A stretch of DNA of 64,000 nucleotides from Okapia johnstoni (GCA_024291935.2 JAGTYA010000024.1:9486001-9550000); one strand, 5' to 3'. Shown: positions 1-10,364, counted from the stretch's first letter. Notes: generated by a model from the sequence alone, not told the origin. Made by a program: numbers and translations.

Positions 1-474
1 AGTCCCCTGAGCCAACAGGCCGAGGCTGGGCAGGCGAACTCCATTTCTGGCTCATCAGTGACTCATTTTCAGAAGTTGCGCCTTGGGGAGCTTGTTAAAA
101 GGCCGTTGGCATCCCCAGGAGGGGGGCTCAATTTGCGTTTATGAATGAACTGCTCCAGAGAAATCAATGAATATGTCACTCAGGTCAAGTAAACAAATGC
201 GTTTTCTCCTCGGGGGCCTGGTGCAGGGCCGTGAGCCTCCCCATGGGCTGGGGGCTTCCGAGAAGCCACTCTGTCTGGGTCGAACCCCAGCTTTGGGTCA
301 GCACCCTGGGCAAGGCCCTGGCCCCCACTGAGCTCTGGTCTACCCCAGCCCCCCCTCCTGAACCCCACCCTCACCTTGAGGGGCCATTCTCTGATATTTT
401 ATGGATGAGAAAATCCTACAGAAAAAACCCTTCTGCAGCTTCTGCATCCCCATCTTTTCTCTTCCTTGTTCACT
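1..474. other. Unique sequence, no gene seen
   Basis: No repeat or credible exon is recognised. The first 180 bases have a balanced, non-repetitive composition of the kind often seen in conserved noncoding DNA. Open frames on both strands are short, overlap each other and carry no domain. Conservation cannot be judged from one sequence. Confidence 0.4.
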
Positions 475-475
475 G

Positions 476-565
476 ATTCAGGGGACATTTATTAAGAAAC
501 TACTATGTGTCTGTCACGTATATGCTAGGGACAGGGACTCAATGACACCTAAGACGTGGGCCCTA
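476..565 (-). repeat. L2-like LINE fragment, antisense
   Basis: The stretch reads as the antisense of the old L2 3' end: an 'acatttattaagaaactactatgtgtc'-type phrase in degenerate form, followed by a 'tatgctagggacaggga' phrase. It is short and diverged, so the family call is tentative. Confidence 0.4.
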
Positions 566-698
566 TCCTCCAGCGACTCATATTCCATGCTCCAGAATCA
601 CCAGAAAAGCCTTTTAAACACACCAATGGCCAAGCCATCCGGGTATGTTGGAGGAGGTCCACTCCTAACCGCCCGCCTTCTCTTTTTCATTTTGCATT

Positions 699-1059
699 AG
701 ATGTGCTATTACTTTTTGATATATAATTTTATTTACTAAGTTAGTTTTGGCTGTGCTGGTGTTCCTTGCCGCGGAGGCTTTTCTCTAGTTGCAGCTAGCG
801 GGGGCTACTCTCTAGCTGCGGTGCTCGGGCTTCTCAGCGTGGTGGTTCTCTTGTTGCAGAGCACAGGCTCTAGGGCGAGTGAGCATGGTAATTGCGGCTC
901 TCGGGCTCTAGAACACAGGCTCAATAGCTGTGGCAACAAGGGCTTAGTCACTCCCAGGCATGTGGGGTCTTCCCAGATCAGGGATCAAACCCGTATCTCC
1001 TACATTGGCAGGCAGATTCTTAGCCACTGAGCCACCGCAGAAGCCCAGATTGTGCTATT
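699..1059 (-). mobile_element. CHR-2-type tRNA SINE, antisense, with target-site duplication
   Basis: A tRNA-derived SINE shared by ruminants and cetaceans, inserted antisense. Its T-rich start (about 713-745) is the reversed A-rich tail. Diverged 'ctctagttgcggtgctcgggcttctc'-type units follow, and it ends at 1046 with the antisense tRNA-like head, including the B-box-like 'ggatcaaacc' and 'ccactgagccacc'. The flanks are a near-exact duplication, agatgtgctatt (699-710) and agattgtgctatt (1047-1059), so the insertion body is 711-1046. The frame at 821-1030 lies inside this SINE and is not a gene. Confidence 0.85.
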
Positions 1060-1670
1060 CTTATCAAATTTTTCTTTTTCAAAAACTGATCTGTTGCTTC
1101 TAAACACGTGAAAAAGAGATGACTTTGGTCGTCCATGTAAAAATCGTACGACTTTGACTTTTTACTGACGCAACATTCAAAAATCTTTATAGGTTGACTG
1201 AGTTCCCACGACATTTAGAGTTCTTTCCGCACTGGCACTTGCAGGAGGATTTGAAACCAAACCTTGACCTCATTTTAGTAAATAAGGCAGCAGGTTATCT
1301 GCAGAGAGAAGGTGTCTACTTATCAGAAGACGGTGTTCCCCCTGGAAATCAGACATTTTGTGATAAATCCCTAAGGATTTACTATCTCAAAATGGTGGCA
1401 CACAATATGAGGGTCATAGAGAAAATACTGATGGTCGTAAGAGTTCCTGGTTCCAACTGTTCTAAGATCCAGTAATATTTCTGCTGTTTCACAAGATACT
1501 GACGTGCATTCACTTTTAAAATTGCCCTGTTTGGCTAAGCAAGTAGCAGTTGGATTCCTGTGGCTACCTTGCAACTAAAAAGAGCCCTGACTAGCATGGA
1601 CCTGAAAGGATTCTGAAATATTTTCTCAGCATAAGTTGGGCTATGTTTGGCTACAAGTGACTGAAGGAAG
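1060..1670. other. Unique sequence, nothing recognised
   Basis: Moderately AT-rich DNA between two SINEs. Open frames of 60-93 codons occur on both strands without domain, splice or codon-bias support. Confidence 0.4.
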
Positions 1671-1891
1671 GGCTTCCCAGGTGGTGCTAGTGGTAAAGAA
1701 ACCACCTGCCAATGCAGGAGACATAAGAGACTCAGGCTTGATCCCTGGGTTGGGAAGATCCCCTGGAGGAGGGCACGGCAACCCATTCCAGGACTCTTGC
1801 CTAGAGAATCCCAAGGACAGAGGAGCCTACAGTCCATGGAGTCACAAAGAGTCAGACATGACTGAGGTGACTTAGCACAGCATGCATGCAC
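1671..1891 (+). mobile_element. Bov-tA SINE, sense
   Basis: Ruminant tRNA-Glu-derived SINE in sense orientation. It has the 'gggcttcccaggtggtgcta' start, the tRNA-like B box 'ttgatccctggg' near 1740, the Bov-A body ('ggagaagggcacggcaaccca'-type, 'gcctagagaatccc', 'gacagaggagcc') and the 'gagtcagacatgactga' end. The 79-codon sense and 118-codon antisense frames across it are SINE frames. Confidence 0.93.
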
Positions 1892-3560
1892 AACTGAAAT
1901 AAATCTGAAAGAGAGTTCACATGACGAGAATACTATTTCATTTACCCAGACGTCTCAGGGTTGATTCCAGAGGGCACGATGATGGGACCAGGGACCCAAG
2001 TGCTTTCCATTTTTTCTCTGCCAACCTCGAGTGCTGGCTTCTGTCATCAGGCTGGTCCTCGTGTGATCACAAGATGGGTGCCATGAGCGGGAAGGAGCCT
2101 TTCTCCTTGCTTACCCTTTTTCTTTTTTAAGCCAGAGAGGAAAGTCACCTTCCCAGAAGTCACCTCAGCCAACTTCCTTTCAGGTCCCGTTGTCCAGAAT
2201 CAGGTCCCATGACCATTTCTAGCTGCAATTGAGGCCAGGAAAGTGATTAGCTGGTATTTTCAGCCTCTGAGGTAGAAGCAGGTTGGCTGATGAGGAAAGA
2301 GGAGCAAAGGCTGCTGACAGACAAGTGATAGTATCTGCCATACTCCCTTTCACATCTGCATAACCATTGCGAGGGAAGAGAAAGGTGTATACTAAACCGT
2401 GACAGCTTCACAAGGAATGTATTTGTTGAAAGAATATATTCCACACAACACTGTGGCTGCCTACGTGTGCCTGGTGGCCGTGTTTTGGGAACTACACATG
2501 AGCTCCCTCTGCTACAAAGCAGGATACGGTTTTTGAACCGTTAACTGAGGGGCCTTGGTTTCTGGTGTTTCCTTTTTCCCCTTGACCCCTCCGTTCAGTT
2601 CATTTGACTTTTCTGTTCATTGCCTCAGGGAAGGGGTGACACAGCAGAAATGCAGGGAGAAAAAGAATGACTTCTTAGCTTTGAGTTTCAAAAACTTACA
2701 TTAGAAATAACTCCCAAAGCTGGGAAAAAATTAGAGAAAGAGAGAGGGAGGAGTTGGTGGGTAGGGGCAGGGAGTTGGCCCTGGAGAGACCACACGGGCA
2801 GGAGAGGAGTTGAGTTCAGCTCCACCCGGAGGAAACCTTCTATGGCTGACCCCAGGGGGCTGCATGGAGTGGCAAGCACACTGCAGATGGCCCAGAGTCC
2901 TCGAGCCCACCGTGGCTGGGTTGCTGGCCCATGAGGTCTTCCCAGGGACCGCAGCAGGAGCCCTGCTCATGGACCAGCCAGCTGGCACTGTGCCCACCTG
3001 TGTTCTTGGGGACAGCCCCCTTTGACATTCCAGGACACTCGAGTCCCGAAACATAGGGCTCATTGTAGGCAGAGTGGGGGGAAAAGGCCAGCCCCAGCCC
3101 CAGCACATCTCCCCAAACTTGGTTGGGACTGAAGAGAACCAGCTTGTGATCCATCTGGAGCTGGGAGTGTGGACGCTGTTCTTGATAGGATGACAATGAC
3201 AGAGAGAGGGGAGGGCTGGGGTCAGCACAGCAGGGAGCCTCCTGCAGGCGGGCACGGTGGCAGGTTCAGACCCAGCGAAGGGAGAACCTGTTCCCCATTT
3301 TCATTAGTTATCCCCCCAGATCTGGAGCTGGGCCCATCACAAAATGCTTGGGGCCACTGGTCAGCATCTCTGGGCTGTCAGCTGTCCCCTCTCTGAAGAA
3401 CGCTGCTCTAATGGGTTAACCTTGCCCTTGCATGTCTGTCGACTTGGCTTTATTTTGAGGAGCTGAAAGTGCCTCTCCCTCTCTTACAGTATAGTGACCC
3501 CATTCCAATCTGAAGGTAGGGGAACTGAGGCCCACCGTGGTTATTAACTAAGTTCCTGTC
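1892..3560. other. Unique sequence, no gene recognised
   Basis: About 1.7 kb without a recognisable repeat or gene. Antisense frames of 174 codons (2731-3255) and 118 codons (2840-3196) overlap each other, and the + strand is also open in places (2810-3025). They are Pro/Ser-rich, lack domains and are best explained by GC-rich composition. The last 140 bases contain weakly MIR-like text. Confidence 0.4.
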
Positions 3561-3784
3561 GTGTGTGCATGCTAAGTCACTTCAGTCATGCCCAGCTCTT
3601 TGTGACCCTAGGAATGTAGCCCGCCAGGCTCCTCTGTCCATGGAATTCTCCAGGCAAGAATACGTGGGTGGGTTGCCATGCCCTCCTCCAGGGGATCTTC
3701 CTGACCCAGGGATTGAACCTGTGTCTCTTATGTCTCCTGCATTGGCACGCGGGTTCTTTACCACTAGCACCACCTGGGAAGCCC
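3561..3784 (-). mobile_element. Bov-tA SINE, antisense
   Basis: A complete Bov-tA read antisense. It starts with 'gcatgctaagtcacttcagt', runs through 'gtagcccgccaggctcctct' and the 'gggatcttcctgacccaggg' segment, and ends with the reversed tRNA head 'accacctgggaagccc'. The 82-codon + frame (3565-3813) is a typical SINE-derived pseudo-frame. Confidence 0.93.
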
Positions 3785-3824
3785 TACTGGTGCTCCTGTC
3801 AGCTCTATGCTAATGTCCTCCACG

Positions 3825-4075
3825 TTTGTTCCTCATGGGACTTCGCTTAACTCTTACAGCAATCCTATGGGCCAATGTGGTACCCAATTCCATTTTATAG
3901 ATGAAGCGGGAGAGACTCAGAGAGAGGTTCAGCAACTTTTCCAAGGCCACAGAGCAGAGCTGGGATTCCCACCAGGTCCTCTGTCTCCTGGATGTTTTGC
4001 CAGGCTCCCAGTTCAACGACTTGTCCAAGGTCACACTGTAACTCAGGAGCGGGCTGAGGCCTCCCCCTCACTCCT
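3825..4075 (-). repeat. MIR SINE relic, antisense
   Basis: Old mammalian MIR in antisense. It shows the 'cattttatagatgaagc' core, 'gagactcagagagaggtt', 'ccaaggccacagagcagagc' and a second 'ttgtccaaggtcacactgtaac' phrase. The second phrase suggests two overlapping MIR copies. Confidence 0.7.
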
Positions 4076-4979
4076 GGCCCACGCTCTCCTTGGCATTCCA
4101 TAATGCCTCTGCTCTCACTGCGAAGAGCCGCTAGGGCACTGAAGACGGGGCAGAGAGGAGGGCAGAGGCTGGGCGTAACACTCCTCACTGCCCCCTCCAG
4201 TGTCTGTCGAGGTGGCAGGAGACAGCTCACAGCCCTCTCGCGCCTGCCCATCCCTACTCAGCTGGCCCAAGAAAGGGCTCCCACCGCAAACACCCCACTG
4301 TTTACTTGCCCCCGTGGAGGGTGACAGGCGTCATAGGGCCTTCGAGGGGAGACGCGGCCACACCAGCCATCACCTGGAATACATTACGGCAGCTGTGACT
4401 AATTAAACTTTGATTTCCTCAAATTTCGATCTTCTTGGAAATTCCTTCAGAGCTCCACGGTGTTCAAGGCTGTGGCAGAAAGTAAACATCAGTCCAGCCG
4501 CGGGGGCCGCCAGGCGGCCCCTCCTCGGCCCTCCTCTGCTTTTCTTCCCGAGGCCTCACCAGAGAATCCCCCTAGATCGGCTCCAAACCACGGCCCCAGA
4601 AGATTTGGGGTTTGATTTGGGATTTCCACCTAGGTGAAAAAATGCTCCTTCTGTCCTCCTGGGGTGGGGGGGTGACAAGGATGTGGCAGGAGGGGGCTGC
4701 ATCCTTCACCCCCACGGGGCGCCTGCAGGCATGAAAACACCCGTCTGGGTGGCCTGCATCCTTGGGTTCCCACCTGCGGCTTGCTTCAAGGTCACCTCAG
4801 GTGGCCCAGTGTCCTTAGACCCAGAGAGACGTGGCTAGGGCCAACAGGCAGGAACGGGCACACGAGAGGCATGTCGGAGTGGCTGGAGGTGGCTGCTTCT
4901 TTGTGTGGTCATGTGGGCCCTGTGAGGCAACCACGTCCTCCTGTCAGTCCAGGAGGGTTGGGCTGAGGCTGACGGCCAC
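4076..4979. other. Unique GC-rich sequence with an AT-rich block at 4370-4500
   Basis: No exon is supported. Positions 4370-4500 differ from their surroundings: AT-rich and repeat-free, with a 'gactaattaaactttgattt' segment containing the homeodomain core TAATTA and a 'tttgat' TCF-like motif. This makes it a candidate conserved noncoding element, by inference only. The rest is GC-rich with short overlapping frames. Confidence 0.35.
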
Positions 4980-5215
4980 CATTCACTGCGCATCTCTTAT
5001 GTGCCAAGCCCTCCCGTGGAGGCATTCACATCCTTTCTCGCCAGCCTTCACAGCAGTCCTGTCAGGATAAGGCAGTGATGTCCTGTTTTACAGATGAGGT
5101 CAGAAGTCAGGAGGTCCCCTGAGGTCAGAGAGGTGACAAGGCTGGCTCAAAGCCACACAGCAAGAGCTGAGATTGAGACCCTGGTTTGTTTGAAGCTAAC
5201 ACCTACGTTCTTACT
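4980..5215 (-). repeat. MIR SINE relic, antisense
   Basis: Antisense MIR with 'tcttatgtgccaagccct', 'cacagcagtcctgtcaggat', 'tgttttacagatgaggtc' and 'agccacacagcaagagctga' in consensus order. Confidence 0.75.
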
Positions 5216-5289
5216 GACACATCCCAAGGCTTCACTGTTGGAAAATGCTTTGTGTTTTCTTCCAAAGCAGAAATGGCAGACCATTGCTT

Positions 5290-5530
5290 TGGAAGTCTTG
5301 ATTTTGGTCCATGAATTTTTCCTTTTTAAAAGATTAAAGAGATTTTTAAGGTTTTCTTTCTTAATTTAAAGGCATCAACAAATACTTGTTTCATACAGAA
5401 AAATTGGAACATACAAATAAGTGAAAGATGAAAATCAACATCCAGGATCCCACCAACCAGAAACCACATCTGTTCTCATCCTGCTGTCTGGATAGTGTGC
5501 TTGTGTGTCTTTCTGTTCATCTGAAAGCTA
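5290..5530. repeat. Old interspersed repeat, family uncertain
   Basis: AT-rich text of the 'catacagaaaaattggaaca ... ccaccaaccagaaaccac' type, a layout seen in several ancient mammalian repeats. A similar phrase recurs at 11805-11909 in this window. I cannot name the family by eye. Confidence 0.35.
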
Positions 5531-5559
5531 TTCATGGAGTACGTGCAGTGGAGATGCCA

Positions 5560-5818
5560 ATATGATGAGAGGGGAAGCCTATGGACTCCGTGACACTACA
5601 CGGCTCAGTCTTGGCCCTACCACTTACTGAATGTGACCTCAGCAAGCTTCTTAACCCCATGTGCCTCAGTTTCTTCACCTGCAAGATGGATATAATGGCA
5701 GCATACAACCCTGAACCGCATAAGGTTATCACAACGATTCATGGGAATAAGGCATGGATAACACTGACACAGTGCCTGGCACATGGCAAGCTCTCAATAA
5801 ATGCCAGCTGTCACTCTC
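5560..5818 (+). repeat. MIR SINE relic, sense
   Basis: Nearly full-length sense MIR. It has 'ccacttactgaatgtgacct', 'tgtgcctcagtttcttcacc', 'tgcaagatggatataatgg', then 'acagtgcctggcacatggca' and 'ctctcaataaatgccagctg' in consensus order. Confidence 0.85.
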
Positions 5819-6320
5819 TGTGCTAGATTGTGAGCAAAAACAGACAGGTCTTGGGCTGCACAAGCCCTCACTCTAGCAGGAGAAGAAAGATGTTAATCAA
5901 ATCATCACACAGGCCAGGGGCAAGTTGCCTTCAACGTGCTACAGTGAGCTATGAGGGCTGCACCCAGGAGGCTGATGTGGGCAGGGAAATCCTGAAGGAT
6001 TTGTGTAGAGGTGAGTCTAGAGCTGAGATGTGAAGATTGCAGAGAAATGAACTAGGCCAAGTTGGGAGGGAAGAGCATGGCAGGCAGAGGGAAGAGCATG
6101 TGCTAAGGCCTGTGGGTGGACTGACATGGCCAGTGTGGGGCTGAAAGAAGGCCATCATGACCAGGGTGGAGAGTGGGGGAAGAAACAGGAATAGAGACGC
6201 TGCAGGGTCGGATCCTAAGTCCTCACAGGGGGCACTTGAGGAGTTTGCGTTTATCCTGAGAGCAATGGGGAGCCATTCAAGGGTTTAAAGCAGAAAAGTG
6301 TAATGTGATTTGATGGATCA

Positions 6321-6543
6321 AAAAAATATATTTATTGGGCTGCGCCGGGTCTTAGTTGCAGCACGTGAGGATCTTCCCTGAGTTATGTGGAATCTTTCGT
6401 TGTGGCACACAGACTCTTTCGTTGCGACTCATGGGCTTAGTTGCCCTGTGGCATGTGGGATCTTAGTTCCCCGACCAGGAATTGAACCCACGTCCTCTGC
6501 ATTGCAAGGCGATTCTCAACCACTGAACCACCAGGGAAGTCCC
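6321..6543 (-). mobile_element. CHR-1-type tRNA SINE, antisense
   Basis: Short CHR SINE with a reversed A-rich tail (aaaaaatatatttatt), 'gcatgtgggatcttagttcc', 'ccaggaattgaacccacgtc' and the reversed head 'ccaccagggaagtccc'. It sits inside the L2-like element. The flanks (tgatggatca at 6311-6320, tgatcca from 6544) are similar but not a clean duplication. Confidence 0.85.
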
Positions 6544-6564
6544 TGATCCAACTGATTTTTTTTT

Positions 6565-6849
6565 TTTAACGTCTTGTCTCTATTTTTTAAAATTTTATTT
6601 ATTCAGTTAGTTTTGGCCGTGCTGGGTCTTCGTTGCGGCACGGGCTTTTCTCTAGTTGTGGTGAGTGGGGCCTCTCTCTAGTTGCGGTGCTCAGGATTCT
6701 CATTGCAGGGGCTTCTCTTGTTGTGGAGCGCGGACTCTAGAGCATTCGGTCTTCAGTAGTTGTGGCACATGGGCTCTAGAGTGCAGGCTCAATAGCCGTG
6801 GCACACGGGCTGAGTTGCTTCTAGGCATGTGGGATCTTCCTGGATCAGG
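6565..6849 (-). mobile_element. CHR-2-type tRNA SINE, antisense, head truncated
   Basis: Starts in a T-rich run, then 'ttcagttagttttggccgtg', 'cttttctctagttgtggtg' and 'gcatgtgggatcttcctgga'. It stops at 'gatcagg', so the tRNA-like head is missing. The host L2-like text resumes at once. The + frame at 6665-6886 is a SINE frame. Confidence 0.82.
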
Positions 6850-6965
6850 CCACCCAGATGGACTGTTTAAAGATCGCTTCAGTTAGTAGAGAAGAGGTTG
6901 GCAGGGAAGCCAGAGTGGTGGTGGGCACAGTATCATCCTTGGACTGTTTAGAAGGCCCTGCTCTG

Positions 6966-7546
6966 GCCCACCGTGGTCTGTGCCTCTCCTGACAGGGAGA
7001 CAAGTCTATGGGGCCAAGGGCCCATGTTCCCCTCTCCCAGGGCCTCTACCCAAACCCTCCCCGACAGCAGCCTGTTTCCAAGGCTGGGTGGGCCTCTGCT
7101 CCCCCTGTCAGCGTGTGTACCCCTGGCTTGAGGATGGCAAAGCAGTGGGCATGTAAGGATGTGGCTGCGGTGTCCACACCTGCCCTGACAGCAGGGCGGA
7201 GCAGGGGTGGCCAAAGAAGTTGGGGGATGGAGACTGACGGTCCCCATTCGGACCCTGGGCAGGAGTGGGCCTGTGTGGGCGCCCCAGCATGGCCACCACT
7301 CAGGAGAGAAGTGGGCAGACCCAGGAGGTGTTCAGGACATGAAATCTCTGGGGGTCAGTGAAACACACGACAGGGAGATGGGGTGAGGGTGGGCTTCTGC
7401 CTGCACCCTGCGGGGGACCCCATGGAGAGGACCTGGCTTGGGTGGAGGGTAGATTCTGAGCTGGGTCTGCCCATGTTAAGGCTAAGGATCTCTTGAGACA
7501 TATAAAAGATATCAAACAGACAGTTTGCTCCCTCTCTTTCTCTATG
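6966..7546. other. Unique sequence, nothing recognised
   Basis: GC-rich DNA with overlapping frames on both strands (99-117 codons) and no domain or splice support. Confidence 0.4.
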
Positions 7547-7566
7547 CTCACACACACACACACACA

Positions 7567-7617
<51 letters not shown>
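7547..7617. repeat. Compound (CA)n(CT)n(CA)n microsatellite
   Basis: A CA run (about 7549-7567), a CT run (about 7567-7580) and a second CA run of about 18 units (7581-7616). A cysteine/valine-repeat antisense frame (7300-7611) is translated microsatellite. Confidence 0.97.
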
Positions 7618-7618
<1 letters not shown>

Positions 7619-8097
7619 TACATATTTGAAAATAAAATTTATTCCATGTATGACTGATCTTCCTGGGATAATGTGTTGAAAGGCTCTGAACCCAAGAAGC
7701 TTGATCTCCACTTGAAGGCTTGTCCTGTTAATCTACCTGTAGTCATTGACCCCTTAGTGTGAATTAGTGGCTCAGTGCCCTTCCGGTTTGGCCCCTGACT
7801 GAAAGCAGTCAGGTGTGGGGAGGGGATAATCTAGGAACATGGTGCCCTACTTGCCCTGTTACTAGAGAGGCCTTCATGAAGGGGTGTGAACCAGCCTGGC
7901 TTCCCTCTTCCATGGGCAGAGGGCCTGGCTGGGGCACTGGCTCCATGTGAGTCGAACCCCACCTAAGCTCCCCTAGGCTTCTAGCCCTGACTTCTTTCCC
8001 TGTTTCTCAGCCTACGGGTGCACAAGCTCTGCTTCTATCAGCACAGGCTCTGCGCCTATCAGCAGTTCACTCCTCGCTCACTGTGTTGAACTATAGG
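7618..8097. other. Unique sequence, nothing recognised
   Basis: No repeat, RNA gene or credible exon was recognised in this 480-base stretch. Confidence 0.4.
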
Positions 8098-8316
8098 TGA
8101 AAAAGTGAAAATGTTATTTGCTTAGTCGTGTCCGACTCTTTGCAACCCCACGGACTGTAGCCCGCCAGGCTCCTCTGTCCTTGGAATTCTCCAGGCAAGA
8201 ATACGGGACTGGGTTGCCATTCCTTTCTCCAGGGGATCTTCCCGACCCAGGGATCGAACCCAGGCGGATCTCCAGCCTTGCAGGCAGATTCTTCACTTGT
8301 CTGAGCCACCAGGGCT
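8098..8316 (-). mobile_element. Bov-tA/Bov-A SINE, antisense
   Basis: Begins 'gtgaaaaagtgaaaatgtta', then 'cttagtcgtgtccgactctt', 'gtagcccgccaggctcctct', 'gggatcttcccgacccaggg', and ends 'tctgagccaccagggct'. The 74-codon + and 94-codon - frames lie within it. Confidence 0.92.
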
Positions 8317-8884
8317 TTAGAACTGTAAGTACCTTTTCCTAACTGTTCTAGGCTGGGAAGGGCTCTAACTACCAAAGCCTATGGCCACACGTGGCTCTGA
8401 GCTGGGGCCTGGGGCCTCTTTTGCTGCCCTCGGCTAGCAGGGAGACCCCTGATACTTCACTGTGCCTGGCTCTGCTTTGTACATCTGGGCGCTCGAGTGA
8501 GACCATCACCAGGGCTGGGCCAGCGGTTTGGCTGCTGGCACCCTCTCCTCACTCCCTGATAAAACAACCACATGTGGGCAGTGGCTGAACTTCCCCAGCT
8601 TCCCAGGAGCAGGGAGCTGGGAGCTGGCAGGGTAGTCACAGCCCGGCTGGCCACAGTTATTTTCCTGGAGGCCAAGTGCAGGCTTCAGGCCCTTGGGGAG
8701 TAGGGCTGTCCACTCACCTTGGCTTTTACCCTCTCTTCCCAGGAAGGTTTGGACCCGGAACTAATGGAAGGAACCACAGAGAGGGGAGAAAGGGAGCCAA
8801 CTTTCCCCCTTCACTAGGTCCAAGGGACAGAGCTGCATTCTGAGTGGGCTCAGAGGTCTTCCGGTCAGAGAGCCCCAGGCTCTC
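8317..8884. other. Unique sequence, nothing recognised
   Basis: GC-moderate DNA. Short frames of 65-72 codons overlap on opposite strands without support. Confidence 0.4.
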
Positions 8885-8998
8885 CAGGCAGGAAGGGACC
8901 TTCAGAATCAGGATACATGAGGCTCAGAGAGGTTGCGACTGGCCCAAGGTCACCCAACACTGAGGTGGTCTCAAACTCACATCCTCTAACCCCTGATT
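8885..8998 (-). repeat. MIR relic, antisense
   Basis: 'gaggctcagagaggttgcga', 'ggcccaaggtcacccaacac' and 'caaactcacatcctct' follow the antisense MIR core order. Confidence 0.6.
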
Positions 8999-9044
8999 CC
9001 CTGTCTAGGACTCTCTTCCTAACTCCTTTTCAAGTTCCTCTTTT

Positions 9045-9199
9045 ATCCATTTTGCCAACGAATATTTACTGTGTGCTTCCTGTGTGCTCATTCTAGTGCT
9101 GGGTGCTAAAAGCCCCTGATCCCAAGGGGTGTGCATGTGGGGAGACAGACAACAAACAATGAACAGAAAAGGGAAGGTGCCCAATATCTGCTTGATAAG
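9045..9199 (-). repeat. L2 LINE 3' end, antisense (first segment)
   Basis: 'gaatatttactgtgtgcttc', 'tgctcattctagtgctgggt' and 'gggagacagacaacaaacaa' match the antisense L2 3' end. The related continuation appears at 9953-10230, beyond a SINE and an LTR. Confidence 0.6.
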
Positions 9200-9537
9200 T
9201 ATGTGTTGTATAAACTGAAAGTGAAAGTCACTCAGTCGTGTCTGACTTTTTGTGACCCCACGGACTGTCCATGGAATTCTCCAGGCCAGAATACTGGAGT
9301 GGGTAGCCTTTCCCTTCTCCAGGGGATATTCCCAACCCAAGGATTGAACCCAGGTCTCCTGCATTGCAGGCAGATTCTTTACCAGCTGAGCTACGAGGGA
9401 AGCCCAAGAACACTGGAGTGGGTAGCCTTATTCCTTCTCCAGGGGATCCTCCTGACCCAGGGATCAAACAGGGGTCTCCCGCATTACAGGTGGATTCTTT
9501 ACCAGCTGAGCTGTCAGGGAAGCCCTATGTGTTGTAT
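9200..9537 (-). mobile_element. Bov-A2 (dimeric) SINE, antisense, 12-bp target-site duplication
   Basis: Two Bov-A monomers in antisense. The first has 'gaaagtcactcagtcgtgtc' and 'gaatactggagtgggtagcc'. The second repeats 'ggagtgggtagcc ... ccagctgagct'. Each ends in a reversed head ('gagggaagccc', 'cagggaagccc'). Exact 12-bp copies of tatgtgttgtat flank it (9200-9211 and 9526-9537), so the insertion is 9212-9525. The 168-codon + frame (9131-9637) is SINE-derived. Confidence 0.95.
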
Positions 9538-9586
9538 GGAAAGCTGTAAAAAAAAAAAAGGGTGTGTGTGTGATGAAGTGTGGGAG

Positions 9587-9952
9587 TGTTATAGATTGAA
9601 TGTTTGTGTCTCCCAAATCCATGCAGTGAAATCCTAACCTCCAATGTGGTGGTATTAAGAGGTGAGGAATTTAAAGAGGGGACAAGTAGGTCTTGAGGTG
9701 GAGCCCTCCTGAGTGGGATTAGTGCCCTTATAAAGACACTCCCCAGAGAGCTGTCTAGTTCTCTTTCCACCACGTGAAGATACAATGAGAAGTTGTCAGT
9801 CTGCAACCTGGAAGAGGCCCTTTGCCAAGAGCCTGGCCATGCTAGCACCCCAATCTCAGACTTCCAGCCTCTAGAACTGTGAGGAATAAATCTCTGTTGT
9901 TTATAAGACACCTAGTGTATGGTAATTTGTTATAGGAGCCCAAACTGATGCA
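9587..9952 (+). mobile_element. MaLR (MST/MLT1-type) solo LTR, sense
   Basis: Ancient mammalian MaLR LTR. It starts 'tgttatagattgaatgtttg', then 'gtgaaatcctaacctccaat', 'gagtgggattagtgccctta' and 'cacgtgaagatacaatgaga'. It has a polyadenylation-like 'aataaatctctgttgttta' and ends 'cccaaactgatgca'. The TG...CA termini are consistent with an LTR. No internal coding region is present. It lies inside an antisense L2 region. Confidence 0.85.
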
Positions 9953-10230
9953 GAGAGCTACCTTCAGGTGGTAGAGGAAGTATTCTTAGCAGGGGGGACA
10001 TCTGAGGAACAACAAGATGGAATCAGTCATGCAAAAATTTGGGGCAAAAGTATTCCATAACAGGCCAAAGTGCAAAGGCCCTGAGGTTGGAATGAGGTCA
10101 CTGAGGCTGGAGGACAGTGAATGGGACATAGAGTTGGGAGAATGAATTCAGAGAGGAAGTCAGATCAGGCAGGTCTTGGTGAGGAGATGGCAGGATGATC
10201 TCAGAGAGGCCCCATACCTCCACAGTTTCA
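9953..10230 (-). repeat. L2-like LINE, antisense (continuation)
   Basis: 'gtgcaaaggccctgaggttg', 'gaatgaggtcactgaggctg' and 'agatcaggcaggtcttggtg' are the antisense L2-like phrases expected downstream of the 9045-9199 segment. Confidence 0.6.
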
Positions 10231-10364
10231 AGCAGAACCCTCAGATGAATAAGGCTATTGGAGAAATCCAGGCCTCCACAGCCCTGGGCAACTTCTTTCT
10301 TGTCCTGTTCTTTGGAGAAGAGAAAGGGCAGCTTGGTATGTCCAAATGCCAGGGCCTGGGAGTG

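Larger units (their letters stand above)
5850..6965 (-). repeat. L2-like LINE 3' region, antisense, split by two SINEs
   Basis: An old L2/CR1-type 3' region in antisense. It is recognised by 'cctgaaggatttgtgtagag', 'ggcaggcagagggaagagca', 'gagagcaatggggagccatt' and the 'aaagcagaaaagtgtaatgt' phrase. The expected next phrase, 'ttaaagatcgcttcagt', appears only at about 6868. Two CHR SINEs (6321-6543 and about 6565-6849) lie between. The 67- and 69-codon frames here are not genes. Confidence 0.65.

Noticed and set aside
1740..1752. tRNA-like B boxes in Bov-tA and CHR elements
   Set aside because: They belong to tRNA-derived SINE heads; no complete tRNA cloverleaf gene was found anywhere in the window.
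2731..3255. 174-codon antisense frame
   Set aside because: Overlaps a second antisense frame and a + frame; no domain or gene context.
7547..7617. Array-like repeat considered as a CRISPR or satellite
   Set aside because: It is a plain dinucleotide microsatellite. The genome is mammalian, and no spacer-repeat structure exists in the window.
9131..9637. 168-codon + frame and similar frames at 3565, 33368, 46464 and 52420
   Set aside because: They contain the recurrent antisense Bov-A/Bov-tA translation (SRQEYWSGLPFPSPGDLP-like). These are SINE-derived pseudo-frames, a familiar source of false bovine proteins.
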